From Halichondria panicea (lineage: Eukaryota > Porifera > Demospongiae > Suberitida > Halichondriidae): a stretch of DNA of 64,000 nt. A program made the translations under genes and the position numbers. The stretch spans positions 3,969,442-4,033,441 of the forward strand of contig NC_087379.1 in the NCBI RefSeq assembly GCF_963675165.1. Reading direction: 5' to 3'. Positions 31,243 to 44,200 of the stretch are shown in pieces. Every line of letters starts with the position of its first letter. Position 1 is the first letter of the stretch. The notes below the pieces were generated by a model. It saw nothing but the letters and a program-made list of their open reading frames with translations, was not told where the DNA came from and searched no databases.

Positions 31243-31759
31243 TAGATATATATACGAAAGAGAGGGACAGGCAACGCTTACGTGATGCTAGGTAAATGTT
31301 GTGTGTGAAGTCACACCCTGTTGAGCTCAAGAATGTACACACTGCTCAACTTAGTTTTTATGACCTATGCATTGTGTGCACACACATAACCTATACTTCC
31401 AGCTGCTATGTTAGTGCAGAGCTTTCTTTTATTCAGCTTGATTTGTATGATTATAGTAGTAGTAGTAATACCATCGTAAAATTGTGGTAATCTACCAGTA
31501 GTTATGCCTCGGTGCACATGCGCAAGCGAGGTAGATTGTATACGGTAGTGTGTTTGTGTGTCTGTGTGTAGACTGCTACAGCTGCTCAAGGATTCTAGTC
31601 TTGTTTTTCTTGGATTGTAATTCATGGATTTGCAAAATAATGCTTGGTTCTCGAGTTATGCCTAGTTTTGCATACTTGGAATGCCATTGCAGCCTTAATT
31701 TTCAGAATAAGTGCCTATAGAAAAATTTGTCCATTGAGTGTTGCTAGTCTACTTAGTAG

Positions 31760-31930
31760 TTAGCTCTGCACTAGAACGCTGAGCTATTGGTAGCTGTAAG
31801 CGTGAGAAGAGAGCAGCAAGGCTCTGCTGATGCAGCAGCCAGACTTGAACCTTTGGCATATTGATCCTTTTTAACAACAATCGTGGTCGACATTACCCAC
31901 TCTTTGAGTTCCGATTCTGCCTGCATGCAG
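31760..31930. repeat. Inverted partial copy of the VAMP upstream region
   Basis: Blocks here (CTAGAACGCTGAGCTATTGG, GTGAGAAGAGAGC, AGGCTCTGCTGATGCAGC, TTACCCACTCTTTGA, GATTCTGCCTGCATG) are reverse complements of blocks at about 3915-4105, just before the VAMP gene at 4134. Either both descend from one dispersed repeat, or the VAMP promoter region was copied here. Confidence 0.55.
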
Positions 31931-32109
31931 CAAAATTAATTTGCTATTGCTAATGGCAGGAGTGTGTGAAGAAGAGTATGCAACTCCCATGCACGCACAT
32001 TCCATTCTATATCTCGGACTGAATCCATCACTAACACTTGTAGTTGTGTAAACTGTTAGCCATGAATAAAATTAAATGTGGGCTGGAGGTACAAACCACA
32101 GCAGACCAT

Positions 32110-32370
32110 GTGCAAAGGTAGCCTCCTTCTAGCCTCCTTCGCAGGCCTTCCTTTTTCAGTTATAATTTTGTTTCTGTTGTTTGTCACAATATTAACACCA
32201 TACGGGAATAAGCAAAGAAAGAAAAAAGGAAGCCACTAAGAAAAAGGAAGGCCTGCCCCGCTAAGTCTTGTGATCTGCTACTGACGTAGCCAAATTTAAT
32301 TGAGCGTGGGCAAGAGTAAACCGCAATATCTGTCCTCCCACACACTGTGACACAGTACTTAGAGCGTATT
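32110..32370. repeat. Dispersed repeat, copy 3
   Basis: Same family as 5020-5300 and 5560-5830: shared TCGCAGGCCTTCCTTTTTC, TGTTTGTCACAATATTAA-like core, GTGATCTGCTACTGACGTAG and GAGCGTGGGC. Confidence 0.55.
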
Positions 32371-33224
32371 TACCAGGAACTAGAGGCAAAGAGTGTGTGA
32401 AGCTACAGAACACAGTATGTAGAAGTTAGCTCTACAAGATGAAGCATGAAAGGCTAGAGTACTACTGTATCTGATAATAGCGCTTGTCAAAAGGACCTGG
32501 GCAAAGAAGTAACCTATCCCAGATCCTGGACAACTCACAGCAATACTTCTGACATGCCAAAATTGACAGATCCCTTCATGTCATCAGAAGGAATGTTTTA
32601 GTCCAAGTCATAATAATAAGAAGAAGAAGATTGCCCTGGAACAATCACACTATCCAAACTAGAAGGGCAAGGGCAACCTATTTTATCCTCGGATAATTAC
32701 AGTAGAACTACAGCAGAACTACAGACTACAAGACTCGCCTTATCAAACTCAATGTGCTCCCACTCTCAAGACCTCACGTTCGACCCAGTCGAGTGTTTCA
32801 AATTACAGCAGACAATGTAGACCTGAGTGCTTATCTGCAGGTATTATTTCCGTATCCACTATAGAGCTGGTTCTACTGCCAGAAAGTTTCCAAAAGGAGC
32901 AGAACCTCTAATACTACTACAATAGGATTACACGACTATGGAATTGACAGGACCCTATCGATGTATTGAACTAAGGGAAAATTCGACATTGGTGCTCGTG
33001 CCGCTGTGAAAACTGTCTCATGCACACAAATTAGTATAGTTTAGTCACTCTGTCAGCTCATGAGATCACAACCTTGCAACATTGTCATGTCATTTTACAC
33101 TGTTTCTAGACTAGACTACTGCATAGGCTCAAAGATAGACCTTTAGTCTTCAGACTTCACTATGCTAGGTATTAAAGCCATCGTCTATGATAATAATTAT
33201 CTCCAGACTTGCATATGAAGTAAG

Positions 33225-33480
33225 TCTACAATGCGTAGGCATCCTGTGGCTTTGTTGCCTGTCAGGCTCCGCCCATCTACTGAAAGCCCACGCTCATTTT
33301 CACTGTGCCACCACTGTGCCACCGTCACGCGAGGCAGGCTCTCCTTTTCTTAGACGGTTCGTTCTTTCTTTCTTTGTTCCTCCAATTCTTACCGTATTTT
33401 ATCTTATTGACCGTGTGACAAAGAACAGAAAAAGGAGAGGCTGCGAAGGAGGCTAGCCTCCTTCACCGGCCTTCATAGGA
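33225..33480. repeat. Dispersed repeat, copy 4
   Basis: Shared blocks with the other copies: GTCAGGCTCCGCCCA, CTTTCTTTGTTCCTCCAATT, TACCGTATTTTA and GACAAAGAACAGAAAAAGGA. The open frame across it is repeat-derived, not a gene. Confidence 0.6.
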
Positions 33481-34045
33481 AAGAAGGCCTGCTATCGACT
33501 GCTTGCGCATGCGCCAAATTATTGGATATTTGTTCCCGTAAAATTTCCTATAATACTGGATTCATCAGAGAAAATATCTTAAAAGTCATACACAGAGCTA
33601 TATAGCTAGCTAGCTAGAGACAGAGCTGTGTAGGTTTGTTGTACTGCTATTTTCTTCTGATAGAATCAGTAGCAGTAGTATAGTAGACTTTCACCAAAGA
33701 TAGTGTTAAATGGGCGTGGCCTGTCCATATAGGCTCTTGTCAGCTTTCACTCCTTTCACACGATCGTCATCCACACTGTTGCAGGCTGTGAGTCTTTTGT
33801 TAACATAGCAGGCTAAGGGTAGCTATCAGAGAATGCTATCCGATGGGCTAGAAACCTTCAATCGAACTTTCTATCTACTTCCTTCAATCCACTTCCCTTC
33901 GTTGTGATGTCATAGTTTTACTGAGAATATACGATGTTATCCAAAGCCCCCAGATACCGGGGGGATATTAGCGCATGCGCGAGCAGTTGATACCACTTCC
34001 CTAAGTGAAGTGGGAAGTGCGGCCTGGGATCGAGGCTAGTGCAAA

Positions 34046-34365
34046 GGAGGCTGGAACCACTTGACCTTAGCTAATTAAGGTCACTAATTGGATTTATCCA
34101 AACTTCTCTTGCAGACTACTTCAAGCCTAGTTTTTAATGTCTGTCAGTATTTTGCAGGGGGGGTCAAATTTATTTTCGCCAATTTTGCTCAGAAGCAGAG
34201 ATACAATCAAAAGTCTTGCTCTTGTACTATCCTCGATATCATGAGCGGCTTGTTCTCGAGGTCACTGCATAGCTGGCTTTGAGACTTGTAGTCTGCAAGA
34301 GAAGTTTGGATAAATCCAATAATTAGTGACCTTAATTAGCTAAGGTCAAGTGGTTCCAGCCTCCT
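34046..34365. mobile_element. 320-bp element with long terminal inverted repeats
   Basis: Arms of about 75-80 bp (34046-34120 and 34288-34365) are almost perfect inverted copies: GGAGGCTGGAACCACTTGAC at the left end, GTCAAGTGGTTCCAGCCTCC at the right. The middle of about 165 bp has no coding signal. Confidence 0.7.
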
Positions 34366-34688
34366 CTGGACCATGTGTATGCATGCTGATATCATATAAT
34401 TAACCACTACACCTACGCACCCACTTAAGATGCGGTCTGATAGTGACGTGGTACGACATACTTGTACCGTAACGTGGTTTACACTACAACTGCTACAGTT
34501 GGATACTCCTCTTCATACACTCCTGCTAATATTTAGTAGCTTTATGTTATGCAGCTCTGACACTTCCACCGAGGCATCAGCACGTACCTGTGGTGCTTTC
34601 ATTTAAACTGTGATTAAACTATGTCTACCTTTACTGGATCCATTTTGATGCCTCGAGGGATACAGTGACGGCTTAATTGCGAGTCTAG

Positions 34689-34713
34689 TGTGTGTGTGTG
34701 TGTGTGTGTGTGT
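34689..34713. repeat. (GT)n microsatellite
   Basis: About twelve uninterrupted GT units in the spacer. Confidence 0.9.
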
Positions 34714-35204
34714 CTGTTCCAGCTGTAAATGCTCAACGGTTGCAATGCAATGAAACTAACAGCTTCTATAGGCTTCTAGCCACGTTCTCTTGGATTTTGA
34801 TTCGTGGATTTGCAAAGCTTCTTTCTCAAGCTATGGCTAGTTTGACTCACAATGAGGCGAGCTGTTGTAATCTCTTTAGAATATTTCATGGTATCGTCTG
34901 TTCCACCAACGCTTTCATTATGCGTGACGTCAGGAATGTAGTAGGCAAGAATTTTCGACTGTAATTATCCTTGACCTTCCTCTGGTACCAGTATAATTTT
35001 AGATCTCATTTGAGTGTATTTAGCGGGGGAACTATGAGCTATAGTACCGATACTATAGTCTAGATTGCTCTGGGCTACAAACCACAACATTTGTATTGTC
35101 ATTTATACAAGAGGATACACATGTATTAAAATTATGGTAGCTAGATGCTTTGTCTAGTAGCATAATAACAGAACTAGAATGGAAGAGAGAAGCTCTAGTT
35201 TCTG

Positions 35205-35560
35205 TTTTGGGCTTTGTTCGAGAGTAGTAGAAGCCGCTCGTTTCTTGGGCAGTGTGCTGTGCTTTTTTGCTGCAAGGCTGCATGGGGGAGGAGCTGGATG
35301 TATGGAAGTGCTGGGATTCTAGCTTTACATGGCTTCTTCCTTTCGCTTTGTTCAAGAGTAGTATAGGAGCCGCTCATTTGCTGGGCTTGTTTGTAGCTTA
35401 GGTGTCTTCCTTTAGCCGCTCATTTGCTGGGCTTGTTTGGTGCAAATTCTAGCTTAGGTGTCTTCCTTTCTCTTTGTGAGAGTAGTACAAGCCGCTCGTT
35501 TCTTAGGAAGTGTGCTGGGCTTGTGCTGCAACGCTGGGGGAGGAGCTGGATGTTTTGTGG
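35205..35560. repeat. Degenerate tandem repeat
   Basis: A unit containing GAGAGTAGTA-AAGCCGCTCGTTTCTTGGG (or CATTTGCTGGGC) and GTGCTGGGCTTG recurs three to four times with variable spacing, including repeated CTTAGGTGTCTTCCTTT. No protein is supported in it. Confidence 0.5.
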
Positions 35561-35791
35561 GTGAAGCTAAGACTATAGTTTTGTCCATTAAACTGAGGTG
35601 GAGGAACAAGGTTGACTTGAATGGAGGCCACAGATTTAGTAGAGACACAGAGATGACAACTTTAGATATTAGTTTTTTTAAAAAATGATGCAGTTGCTAG
35701 GTTGGCTGTTTATATGTTGCTAAGCTATAGTGCATTTCTAGTAGCCAATAGGTTTTGGGATCTAAATCAGTTAGAACATGTGCATTCGGTA

Positions 35792-35866
35792 TCTATGGTT
35801 ATAGTGTCCCTCATCCCTTGGGCGAAGCCCTCGAGATTTGTGACACTATAACACATAGATACCTCA
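35792..35866. repeat. Palindromic dispersed repeat, copy 2
   Basis: Inverse of the copy at 27340-27415, with CGGTATCTATGGTTATAGTG pairing with CACTATAACACATAGATACC. Flanks (GGGATCTAAATCAGTTAGAA) also match. Confidence 0.6.
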
Positions 35867-36714
35867 TGCCCATCTTCTAACTAATTCGCCAAGGGTTGAA
35901 ATAATTATAGTCGATCTGTGTGTCTGTCGTTTGTTTGTGACTCTGAGTCTGCTCACCCTAAGTGGGGAATTTACAGCATTGATAGCCTCAAAAACTATAG
36001 CACTGACATTTTGAAATCGCTGTGATAGATCTACTTCCGCTTATTTGAACCTCGATCTATCTTCAAAATATCCACGAAATGTTTATTTTGAGCAATGCGT
36101 TATATAGTCCTCGAACATTTGGTGGTATATATATCATTATGCATGGAGCATATAAGCCTTAATTAGATCATCCAAAGAGGTCTCTATAGGAGATCGATCA
36201 TTTCATCGCATCGCATGACATAGGCCAACCTTAAGCTGCTTCCTTATTCCATTGTAGTAATTCAAATGTGTTTGTGCTCTAAAAATCAATGTAAGTCTTA
36301 TGGCTTTTTTCATGATACATTCAACAGATACCACATAAAATCTTATACACTGTGTGCTGTTATATATGTTATCTTGTTAGTTTTCCGTTTCAATTATGTT
36401 GTTATAATTAATTTTGTTAGTTCTTCCGTTTCCTGGTCTCTTAGTATAATTAGTATTTTTGATTTTTTTTGGATTGACATGTTAACAGAGTACATAGTTA
36501 TAAGGTTGCTTTTAATTGTGTGCTTTCTTTTTGCTAATTAGTCAATAGAAGATTGATTTCTTCACTTATCATAGTATCTCTTTCCTTCCCAGTGGTATGA
36601 GGAAGAGTACGTGGCTGCACAGCCTTTTGTCACGTAGACGTACTGCATTGCATGCATGAAGAATTTGTATAAAAAGGATGGATGAAACTAATAATTATGT
36701 GTACTGAGTTTGAG

Positions 36715-38228
36715 ATGATCGTTTTGCGCTCAACTCAATGGAGGCTTTTAGCCAGTTTTGTCATTCTGATAACAAGTTATCAAGTCGCTGCCCAAGATGG
36801 ACAAGTTAAATGTAAGCTCTTTTCGTCTTTTACCGTACATTCTCAATTAAATTACCTGCATTTGGGCATAACCGTGGAAGTCGTGACTCTTTTATTTCTA
36901 TGACCATACAGCATCGTCACTTGGCCACGACTTCTACATTGGCTTTATGCAAAGCTTTTCAGAAGAAGCATCTCTGAGGTTGACTGTTGGTACCTCTGCT
37001 TCAATTGCAAGCTTTACCGTTGAAGGAGGAAATGGCATTTTGTTTGAACAACTGTCAGCAAGTGCATCTGCTCCAACTGTGGTGGACATTCCTGCAGAGT
37101 ACTTTGTTGTTGGCAGTGGTTTCTCTGAACGAAACAAAGGCATTCGTATTTACAGCTCTGATAAACCTATTTTTGTCATTGCAGAGAATTTTGATGTTGA
37201 TATCCAGACCCATTATAGCACTTTTCTTGCATATCCTCCATTTGATAGTGGTTCAAGCTATGAGTATTTTCTCACTTCGTTGAGAGATGGCTTATTCAAC
37301 AGCCAGTTTCTTCTTGTTGGTTGCAAAGATAACACCACTATAACTATTTTGCCATCTCAAGATGTTCAAATTCCTCATGACCCACAGGATTCTTCTAGTG
37401 AAACAGTAACAATTGAAGTTACTAATAGCCACAGTTTCATTCTTAATGAATTTCAAACTCTTCTTATCTCCACTTCTGATGATCTCACTGGAACAAAAAT
37501 AGTGTCCAACAAGCCCCTCACTGTTGTTAGTGGTCACGAGTGTGCTAGCTTGAGCGTGCAGACCAATTGTGATCCGCTAGCTTTCCAAATCCCACCTATG
37601 GCCACTTGGGGTACTCGTTTTTTGCTAGCCCCGTTCAGTGGACAATCTGCTCCTCAAAAGTTTCGACTAGTCAGTTCTGGGCAAACATCTGTCGAATACT
37701 ACTGTAACAATGAGATGGAGTCAGCTATTATTGATTCTAGATTTGATCTGATTACAAATCAATATTGCTCCCTTGAATCCCAAAGCCCTATTCTTGTGGT
37801 TCAGATAGCTGTTAGTGTTACAGAGGATGGCTTAAGAGATTCCACAATTGCTTTAGTGTCCCCTGTTGACCAATATGTTAGTGAATCGAAATTTATTGTG
37901 CTGACAGACACTCATTTTCCAATAAGCAGAATTAGTGTGACTGTACCAACACCTGACCCTAACCCTGAACAATTTGATTCTTCTAGCATTCTCCTAGATG
38001 GTACACCACTGGTGTGTGAATGGGAAGAGATAATATTTGAAAGCAGTATAGTTGGTTACGGGTGCAGCCATATTGTTTCCACTTCTGGTGAACCTGATTA
38101 CCATACAGTTTCACACAATAGCAGTGGCCTTATTTCAGTGCTTGTTTACGGATTTGGTGCTGATAACCTTAATCTAACCTTGGGATATGCGTACTTGGCT
38201 GGACAGAGCTACACCCAGGCTGGAAATG
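36715..38228 (+). other. Mosaic protein: signal peptide and IgGFc-binding N-terminal domain
   Basis: Exons 36715-36811 and 36912-38228. The large exon begins [14 protein letters not shown] and contains the family-like blocks [28 protein letters not shown] and [10 protein letters not shown]. The same domain is found at 57954 in the receptor gene downstream ([30 protein letters not shown]), so the two are paralogous modules. In mammals this domain starts FCGBP and binds IgG Fc; its role in sponges is not known. Confidence 0.85.
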
Positions 38229-41200
38229 GTGAGAAACACAATAATCATTATTCCATTGCATGGTATTTTACTGTATAATATTCTTTTACGTATTGTTTAA
38301 TGTGTTGTGTATAATTGATTACGCTCATGTGTATATATAGATGAATAGATCTCAAGTCTGTATGTACATCAAATTTTCTTGCTACAGATGCCCTGTTTAT
38401 TCCCTTTCTTGACTTGAACGATTTTCCTGGAGTTCAAGAATTGGACAGAGTAGCAGATTCTTCCTCACCACCAATATTCCTTCCAACTGGTTTCCTATTT
38501 GGGGAAGAGGTTGTCTCCACTGCATATGTAAGGCATCTGTTTGAGCTCAGCTAAATACTATGGTTGCTTGAATCTCAAATTAACACCGAGTGTTTGCACT
38601 TCAGTGCTCTAGTGTCTTAATTGTTGGAGGTTCTACATGGCAATTTAATAGCTACATAGTATTAGTGTTCTGTTACTATACTCACCTGCTTAGATCTACC
38701 CAGGGTTTCATACAGGAGTTTTAGCTCAGAGGGGTCCGGGGCCCTCCCCTTGGAAAATTGTTTCATGAATGGTTATCTGATGTGCAATTTGGGTTTTTTG
38801 TGTGCTTTCAACCATTAAAATAATACTAGAGAGATGATAAGATTGTAGACATTGCTAAGGAGAAAAGTCATACACTTTAAGATTTCTAGGGGGAATCCCA
38901 GACCCCTCTGTATGAAACCCTGCTACCTATACGTATGCACATAGTTTGTAGCATGCTGGGGAATCATAATTATATAGACATGCCTTATAATATTTATTAT
39001 GGCAAATAGATTTACACAAATTATATACGTTATGTCTACCTTATTGTTTACCGTCACTTGTAGTTTCGAATTTATACTAGCGCTTTTTACATGTTCTTAT
39101 ACATGTAGGTGAATGAAAACGGTGTAATATCTTTCAAGAGACCTTGGGCGTATTCCCTACCTGAGATCTTCCCCACTAGCAACATGGATAATAACTTTGC
39201 AGTGGCTGTGTTTTGGAGTGACAATGATATACGTAGAGAGGGAGCTGTAAGATACATGGCATACAGCATCAACGATATGAATAATACCCAAGGAGCCGAG
39301 CTGATGAACATTCTGAACAAGTTTGTTCAACAGAGCCTAGGCGATGGAGCAGACCTTTTTCTGGGACAATGGTTGCTTGTTGCTCATTGGGATCATGTTC
39401 ATCCTAGTCCTCATGGGGAAGACAACAGAAGAGGAATTCCAGAAGATATTCTTAACCAGGTTTGAGTGATTCATTCTACTGATTTTCTCTTAGCTGTGCT
39501 CATTTCATTGGTAGGCCGTCATTTCTCTTAGACTATGGGGCGCCTCCTTTTACAAATTCATACTTCTCTTCCAATTGTACAGACAAACAACTATCAATCA
39601 ATCATCGTCACTGATTTCATTGACACATACGTCTTCAACTCGTATGACATTCAATGGAGTGTTGTGGGAACCGGTAGGTCTGCCGTTGTTGGTTTTACTG
39701 CTGGAGGTAACTTCTTCGATAACCACCCCTTGTCCGGAACACCAGCCATTGGCTGCGCTGTGAATGGACAGAGCTGTTTTGCAGAATCTAATACAAAAAG
39801 TGCACAGAATAGAAGTGTGAATAATCTGTTGTCTTTACCAAGCGATCCAAGGCTTCGGGCACTGGTGCAACCATGTCAGAGGACTTTTGTCCGAGACGGA
39901 AATACTATAAATAGACAAAAACCTGAAGACCTAAGAGATATGCTTGAACCATGTCCACATGTTGAAAGTAAGGCTAAATTCGATTGTGGTAGATTCAAAC
40001 CCCAATCCGGCATGCCAGCTTGTTTTGTTGGAACTAAGACTGTTAATTCTAATGGAGTTTCAATCTTGCCGCAGTGTTGCTATAATAAAGACGGGTAAGT
40101 TCACTTGGTCTCATTGTGAAAACAATTACCTCAGGTCAATATTCTTATCTCACTATACAATACACTTGACTAACGTTTAATCGACGGGTTCATTTGCAGG
40201 TCACTCATTACTAGCCCAAATAGTGGATCAGTTGGCAGTTTACTAGTTATTGGTAGCGACGATTCTCAATTCCGACAGGACTGTTGCGCAATTCCTGGAC
40301 ATCCAGAGTACTGTAAATTGTTCTTTGACAGACGTCCCATTATTAGTGGCACTAAGTATCAACCACTTGAAGTAGGTACGTATCGTATTATTGTTATGCT
40401 TCGTGCCATGAGGATATGGTAAAGTAGGTCATTGAATGGTGTGGAGCGTAAAATGTACATTGTGTATTTTCACACAGGAAGCGGTTTGGGTGACCCTCAT
40501 TACAGAACGTTCGATAATTTTCACTACAACTTCCAAGGTCAAGGAGAGTTCACACTTCTTGAGCTCTACCAAGCCGGTGAAACTGATCCAGTGTTTAGCA
40601 TTCAAGGACATCTTGGTTATCCTGCTGACTGGAAAGACCGAGGAGTGACTGGTCATCTCGGGTTGGCCTTTGGTGACCCGAATTTTGCATTCCATGTAAG
40701 CCACATCAGTGTAATTCTGACCAAGACTGTTATCGCATGTGATCTGATCAACTATAGAGCTATTTATCTATAGACTTAATATGCGCGATACAAACAATGC
40801 GTATTTATATGAGTGCATGGCTATAATGTCGCATAAGTTTGTATCGCACTGTTAATTGGCGTTAGTCGAGACCTGTAAAATCCCATTGAATTCACGGCCT
40901 TAAATCACATTAAATTAATTATATTGCATAATGTTTTTGCAGTAATAAAATTGGCTAAATGTATATTATTAATTTTTATGTTTGCATAATATTATTTCTA
41001 CATGCAGTAAGCGTATAAATTACGTCAACACTTGAGATCTAGGCCATGTTGCTTACACTGTATGTGGTACAAACAGTGCTGATGAACACATTCAGTTGTC
41101 TAGCTGAAAATAATACGAAGTTTAGAACTTGAATTATATTAATTTGATCTGTGTTATTATGATTATTTATCACATGACACAGCTTGGAGAGTCCGGAGGA

Positions 41201-44200
41201 TTCAGAGTTTTTCAAACCAAACCAATACAGTCGGAGATTACCAATACTTTGTCTGGAGTACCACATGTGATTGATGATCGCATCTCGCTCACTCGAGCTG
41301 GGAATGAGCTGATACTCTGTCACTATGATAGTGGAGTAAGAGTTAGTGGTTTGGTTCATCCCCTTGGATCCCTGGAATACTATATAGATTTCCGAGTGCA
41401 TGTACCATATTCCTACAAGAACCAGTCAGGAGCACTTCTAGGAAACTTCGATGGAAACACAAATGTAGAACTCTTTACACGTAGTGGCACCAAAATTACC
41501 AATCTCGAAAGTATGAACCTGTACAGAAATATGCTCTCGTGTAAGTTCGAACTGCAATCATGCATATTTAGACACAAATTTAGGGTGTACAAACTTGGAA
41601 CGACAAGTATAATTATAATTATATGAATTAGTGTGCTAACAACTCTGCATGATCAAGTACCGGAATATAATTATGTGCAGCCCCGGGAAGTGCTAAAGTC
41701 AGCATGCACCTATATCTTTTTCTTTTAGGGAATATCTCTGGTGATCCTGATAACTTCCTCTACTTAAATAACAGTGGTCAACGCAATAAACAAGAAGAAG
41801 ATTTTGAACCTAAATTCATTGATAATCTGAATGTGACCGATGAGCAAAGAGCATTCTGTAATGACAATATGGAGTGCATATTTGATCTTGTTGTCACTGG
41901 TCAAGAAGATATTGCGAAGAATAGTATGGAATTTGATGCAGAGACAAGTACTGTACAGGAAGATTTAGGTATAATAATTATTATGTTCATGTTTCAATCG
42001 TTGCGTACATACGGATGCTTAAATGCTGGAGAAGCATAATTATTGTATTTTGTATTTGATATGTACCTTTTTTCATACAGTAAATGTTCCGCCCGTGATT
42101 ACTACATTTGAAGTATTCACAGTTGGTCTTGGTGCTATGCAGCAGCTTGCTATTCTTGTCACTGATGCGAATGACGACGACTTTAATTTGACTTTTTCTG
42201 GAGGCATTGTGGAAGCGTCTTCTATTCTTGAAGCGGAAACTCCAGGACAGTATAATTTCAGCATACAAGTGTCTGATTCCTCACAGCTTGATAGTTTGCA
42301 ACCGTTGGTCTTTGTTGCAACTGATGGTAGAGGAGCTTCATCCGAGCTTGTGCAGATGGTTCAGGTGTGTGCTTGCATTAATGGTGGTGAATGCACTCCA
42401 GATGGGATACTTGGAATTGATTCTACTGTCATTTTGACCTGTCTTTGCCCTGATGGTAAGAAGTTTATAGATTATATGAAAGGTTGAAATTATGTTTTTC
42501 TACACCCTCAGGCTTTGGGACACTATACTATAATAATATACCGTATAGAGGGTATATTTCGAGGGTATAAATGTTCATGGTTTTCGCGGATTAGGCATGA
42601 ACCGCGAACATTTATAACCGCGAATTTAATATTTCATGCATGCAAAAAAGGCGCTATTCCACGAAAATTAAATCCGCGAAAATTTATACCCTCGAAATAT
42701 ACCCACTATACGGTACCTCATGCCCATGATATGTAACTAACCATTTTTCATTGACTAAATAGAGCTAGCAACATTACATAGATACTATTATATCATCTCA
42801 CTTTTCATTGGCTATTAGAAGTAGGAACATTAGACATGCATCATTTGTATCCTCAAGCATATTAATTTGTAACTCTCTAGGAATAATAATAGCTCATACT
42901 TCCCTGCTAAACACTTGGATCTCTTATGTCTTCACAGCTTATGATGGTCAATTCTGTGAGGATGACCGTGATGGCTGCTCAGATGTCCAGTGTTTTGAGG
43001 GCACAGTTTGTGATGACATACAAGCTCCTGGGTCAGGGGCTGTCTGCTCAGAATGCCCACCTGGGTTTACTGGAGACTCACATAAGTGCTATGGTGAGTT
43101 TTATTTCAGTATAACCAGGCAGTAATAATTTCTACACAATGCCATGCATGCTTGAAGTAAGGTTTTTGTCCTTCTCTGCATGTATAGTTGCTTGAGCTTC
43201 ATCTTGTTTTTGGCTGTAGATATTGACGAATGTACACAAAACAACGGTTCCTGTGATCAGATCTGTGTCAATGTTGATGGTAGCTACTTCTGTGATTGTG
43301 AAGTGGGTTATCAACTTGTCAATGGATCATGCCAAGGTGATCTCTCTTTAGTTAGACAATTGAACAGCACAATTGAAAGCTACTATATATACCGTCATAT
43401 TAATTGGGGTGTCTATCTTGCATAACAGTTTGTTGTTAGTGTAGGTATTTTTTTTTCTTGCAGATATCAATGAGTGTGAGGGTTTTAACGAGTGTGAGCA
43501 CTTATGTGATAATACTGACGGCTCTTTTACCTGTTCTTGTAATCCTGGGTTTACACTAGCCACAGGAGGGAAACATTGTATTGGTGAGAAATTAAGCATA
43601 TAACATTACTGTGAAGCTATATCATGAGTGACTATGCACAATCTGGCAAGTATACACAGTCCGATGCATGCTGCTTGCAGGTTTCTCTGCAGTATTGAGT
43701 GCATGATAATAATTATCAGTGTACTTTTGTCCCCAGTAAACCCTGAAGTGAGCTGTAACCTTGACTGTGGCAATGGACAGTGTTTCCTCGTACAAGGGGT
43801 TGGCCAATGTGCCTGTGACTTTGGATATGTTGTCGATGGATCTGGAGTGTGTTTAATTGGTGAGTAGCAAAGTAAAATAGATGCTTACTAACTTTTGACC
43901 ATTTTGAATGAATTTCTCATTTTCAGACCGGGATGAGTGTGGTGAAGGGGCTTGTAGCCAGGAGTGTTTGAACTTGCCTGGAGGATTCGAGTGTTTCTGC
44001 TCGAATGGCTTTGAAGTGCTAGTTGGTGGAACAATTTGTGCAGGTGAGTGATGTCAACCGTCTAGAAATATGATCTATCTCTCTGTCCTTCCCCTTTTCC
44101 GTTTGCACAAACTCTGCAATAATTATGTTTTGACTATAGTGATAATCAGTTTCAGTGCATTTACCATCTAATTTATCAGATATTGATGAGTGTTTGGATA

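Larger units (their letters stand above)
26229..36681. other. Gene-poor, repeat-rich spacer
   Basis: Over 10 kb separate the divergently oriented giant GPCR and Sushi/NIDO genes. I see no convincing multi-exon gene. It is filled with inverted repeats, TIR elements, a GT microsatellite and copies of families seen elsewhere in the window, annotated separately. Regulatory sites for both flanking genes are presumably here, but none can be pinned down. Confidence 0.6.

Noticed and set aside
33187..33456. 89-codon frame at 33.2 kb
   Set aside because: It lies in a dispersed repeat also found at 5.0, 5.6 and 32.1 kb, with the frame not kept among copies.
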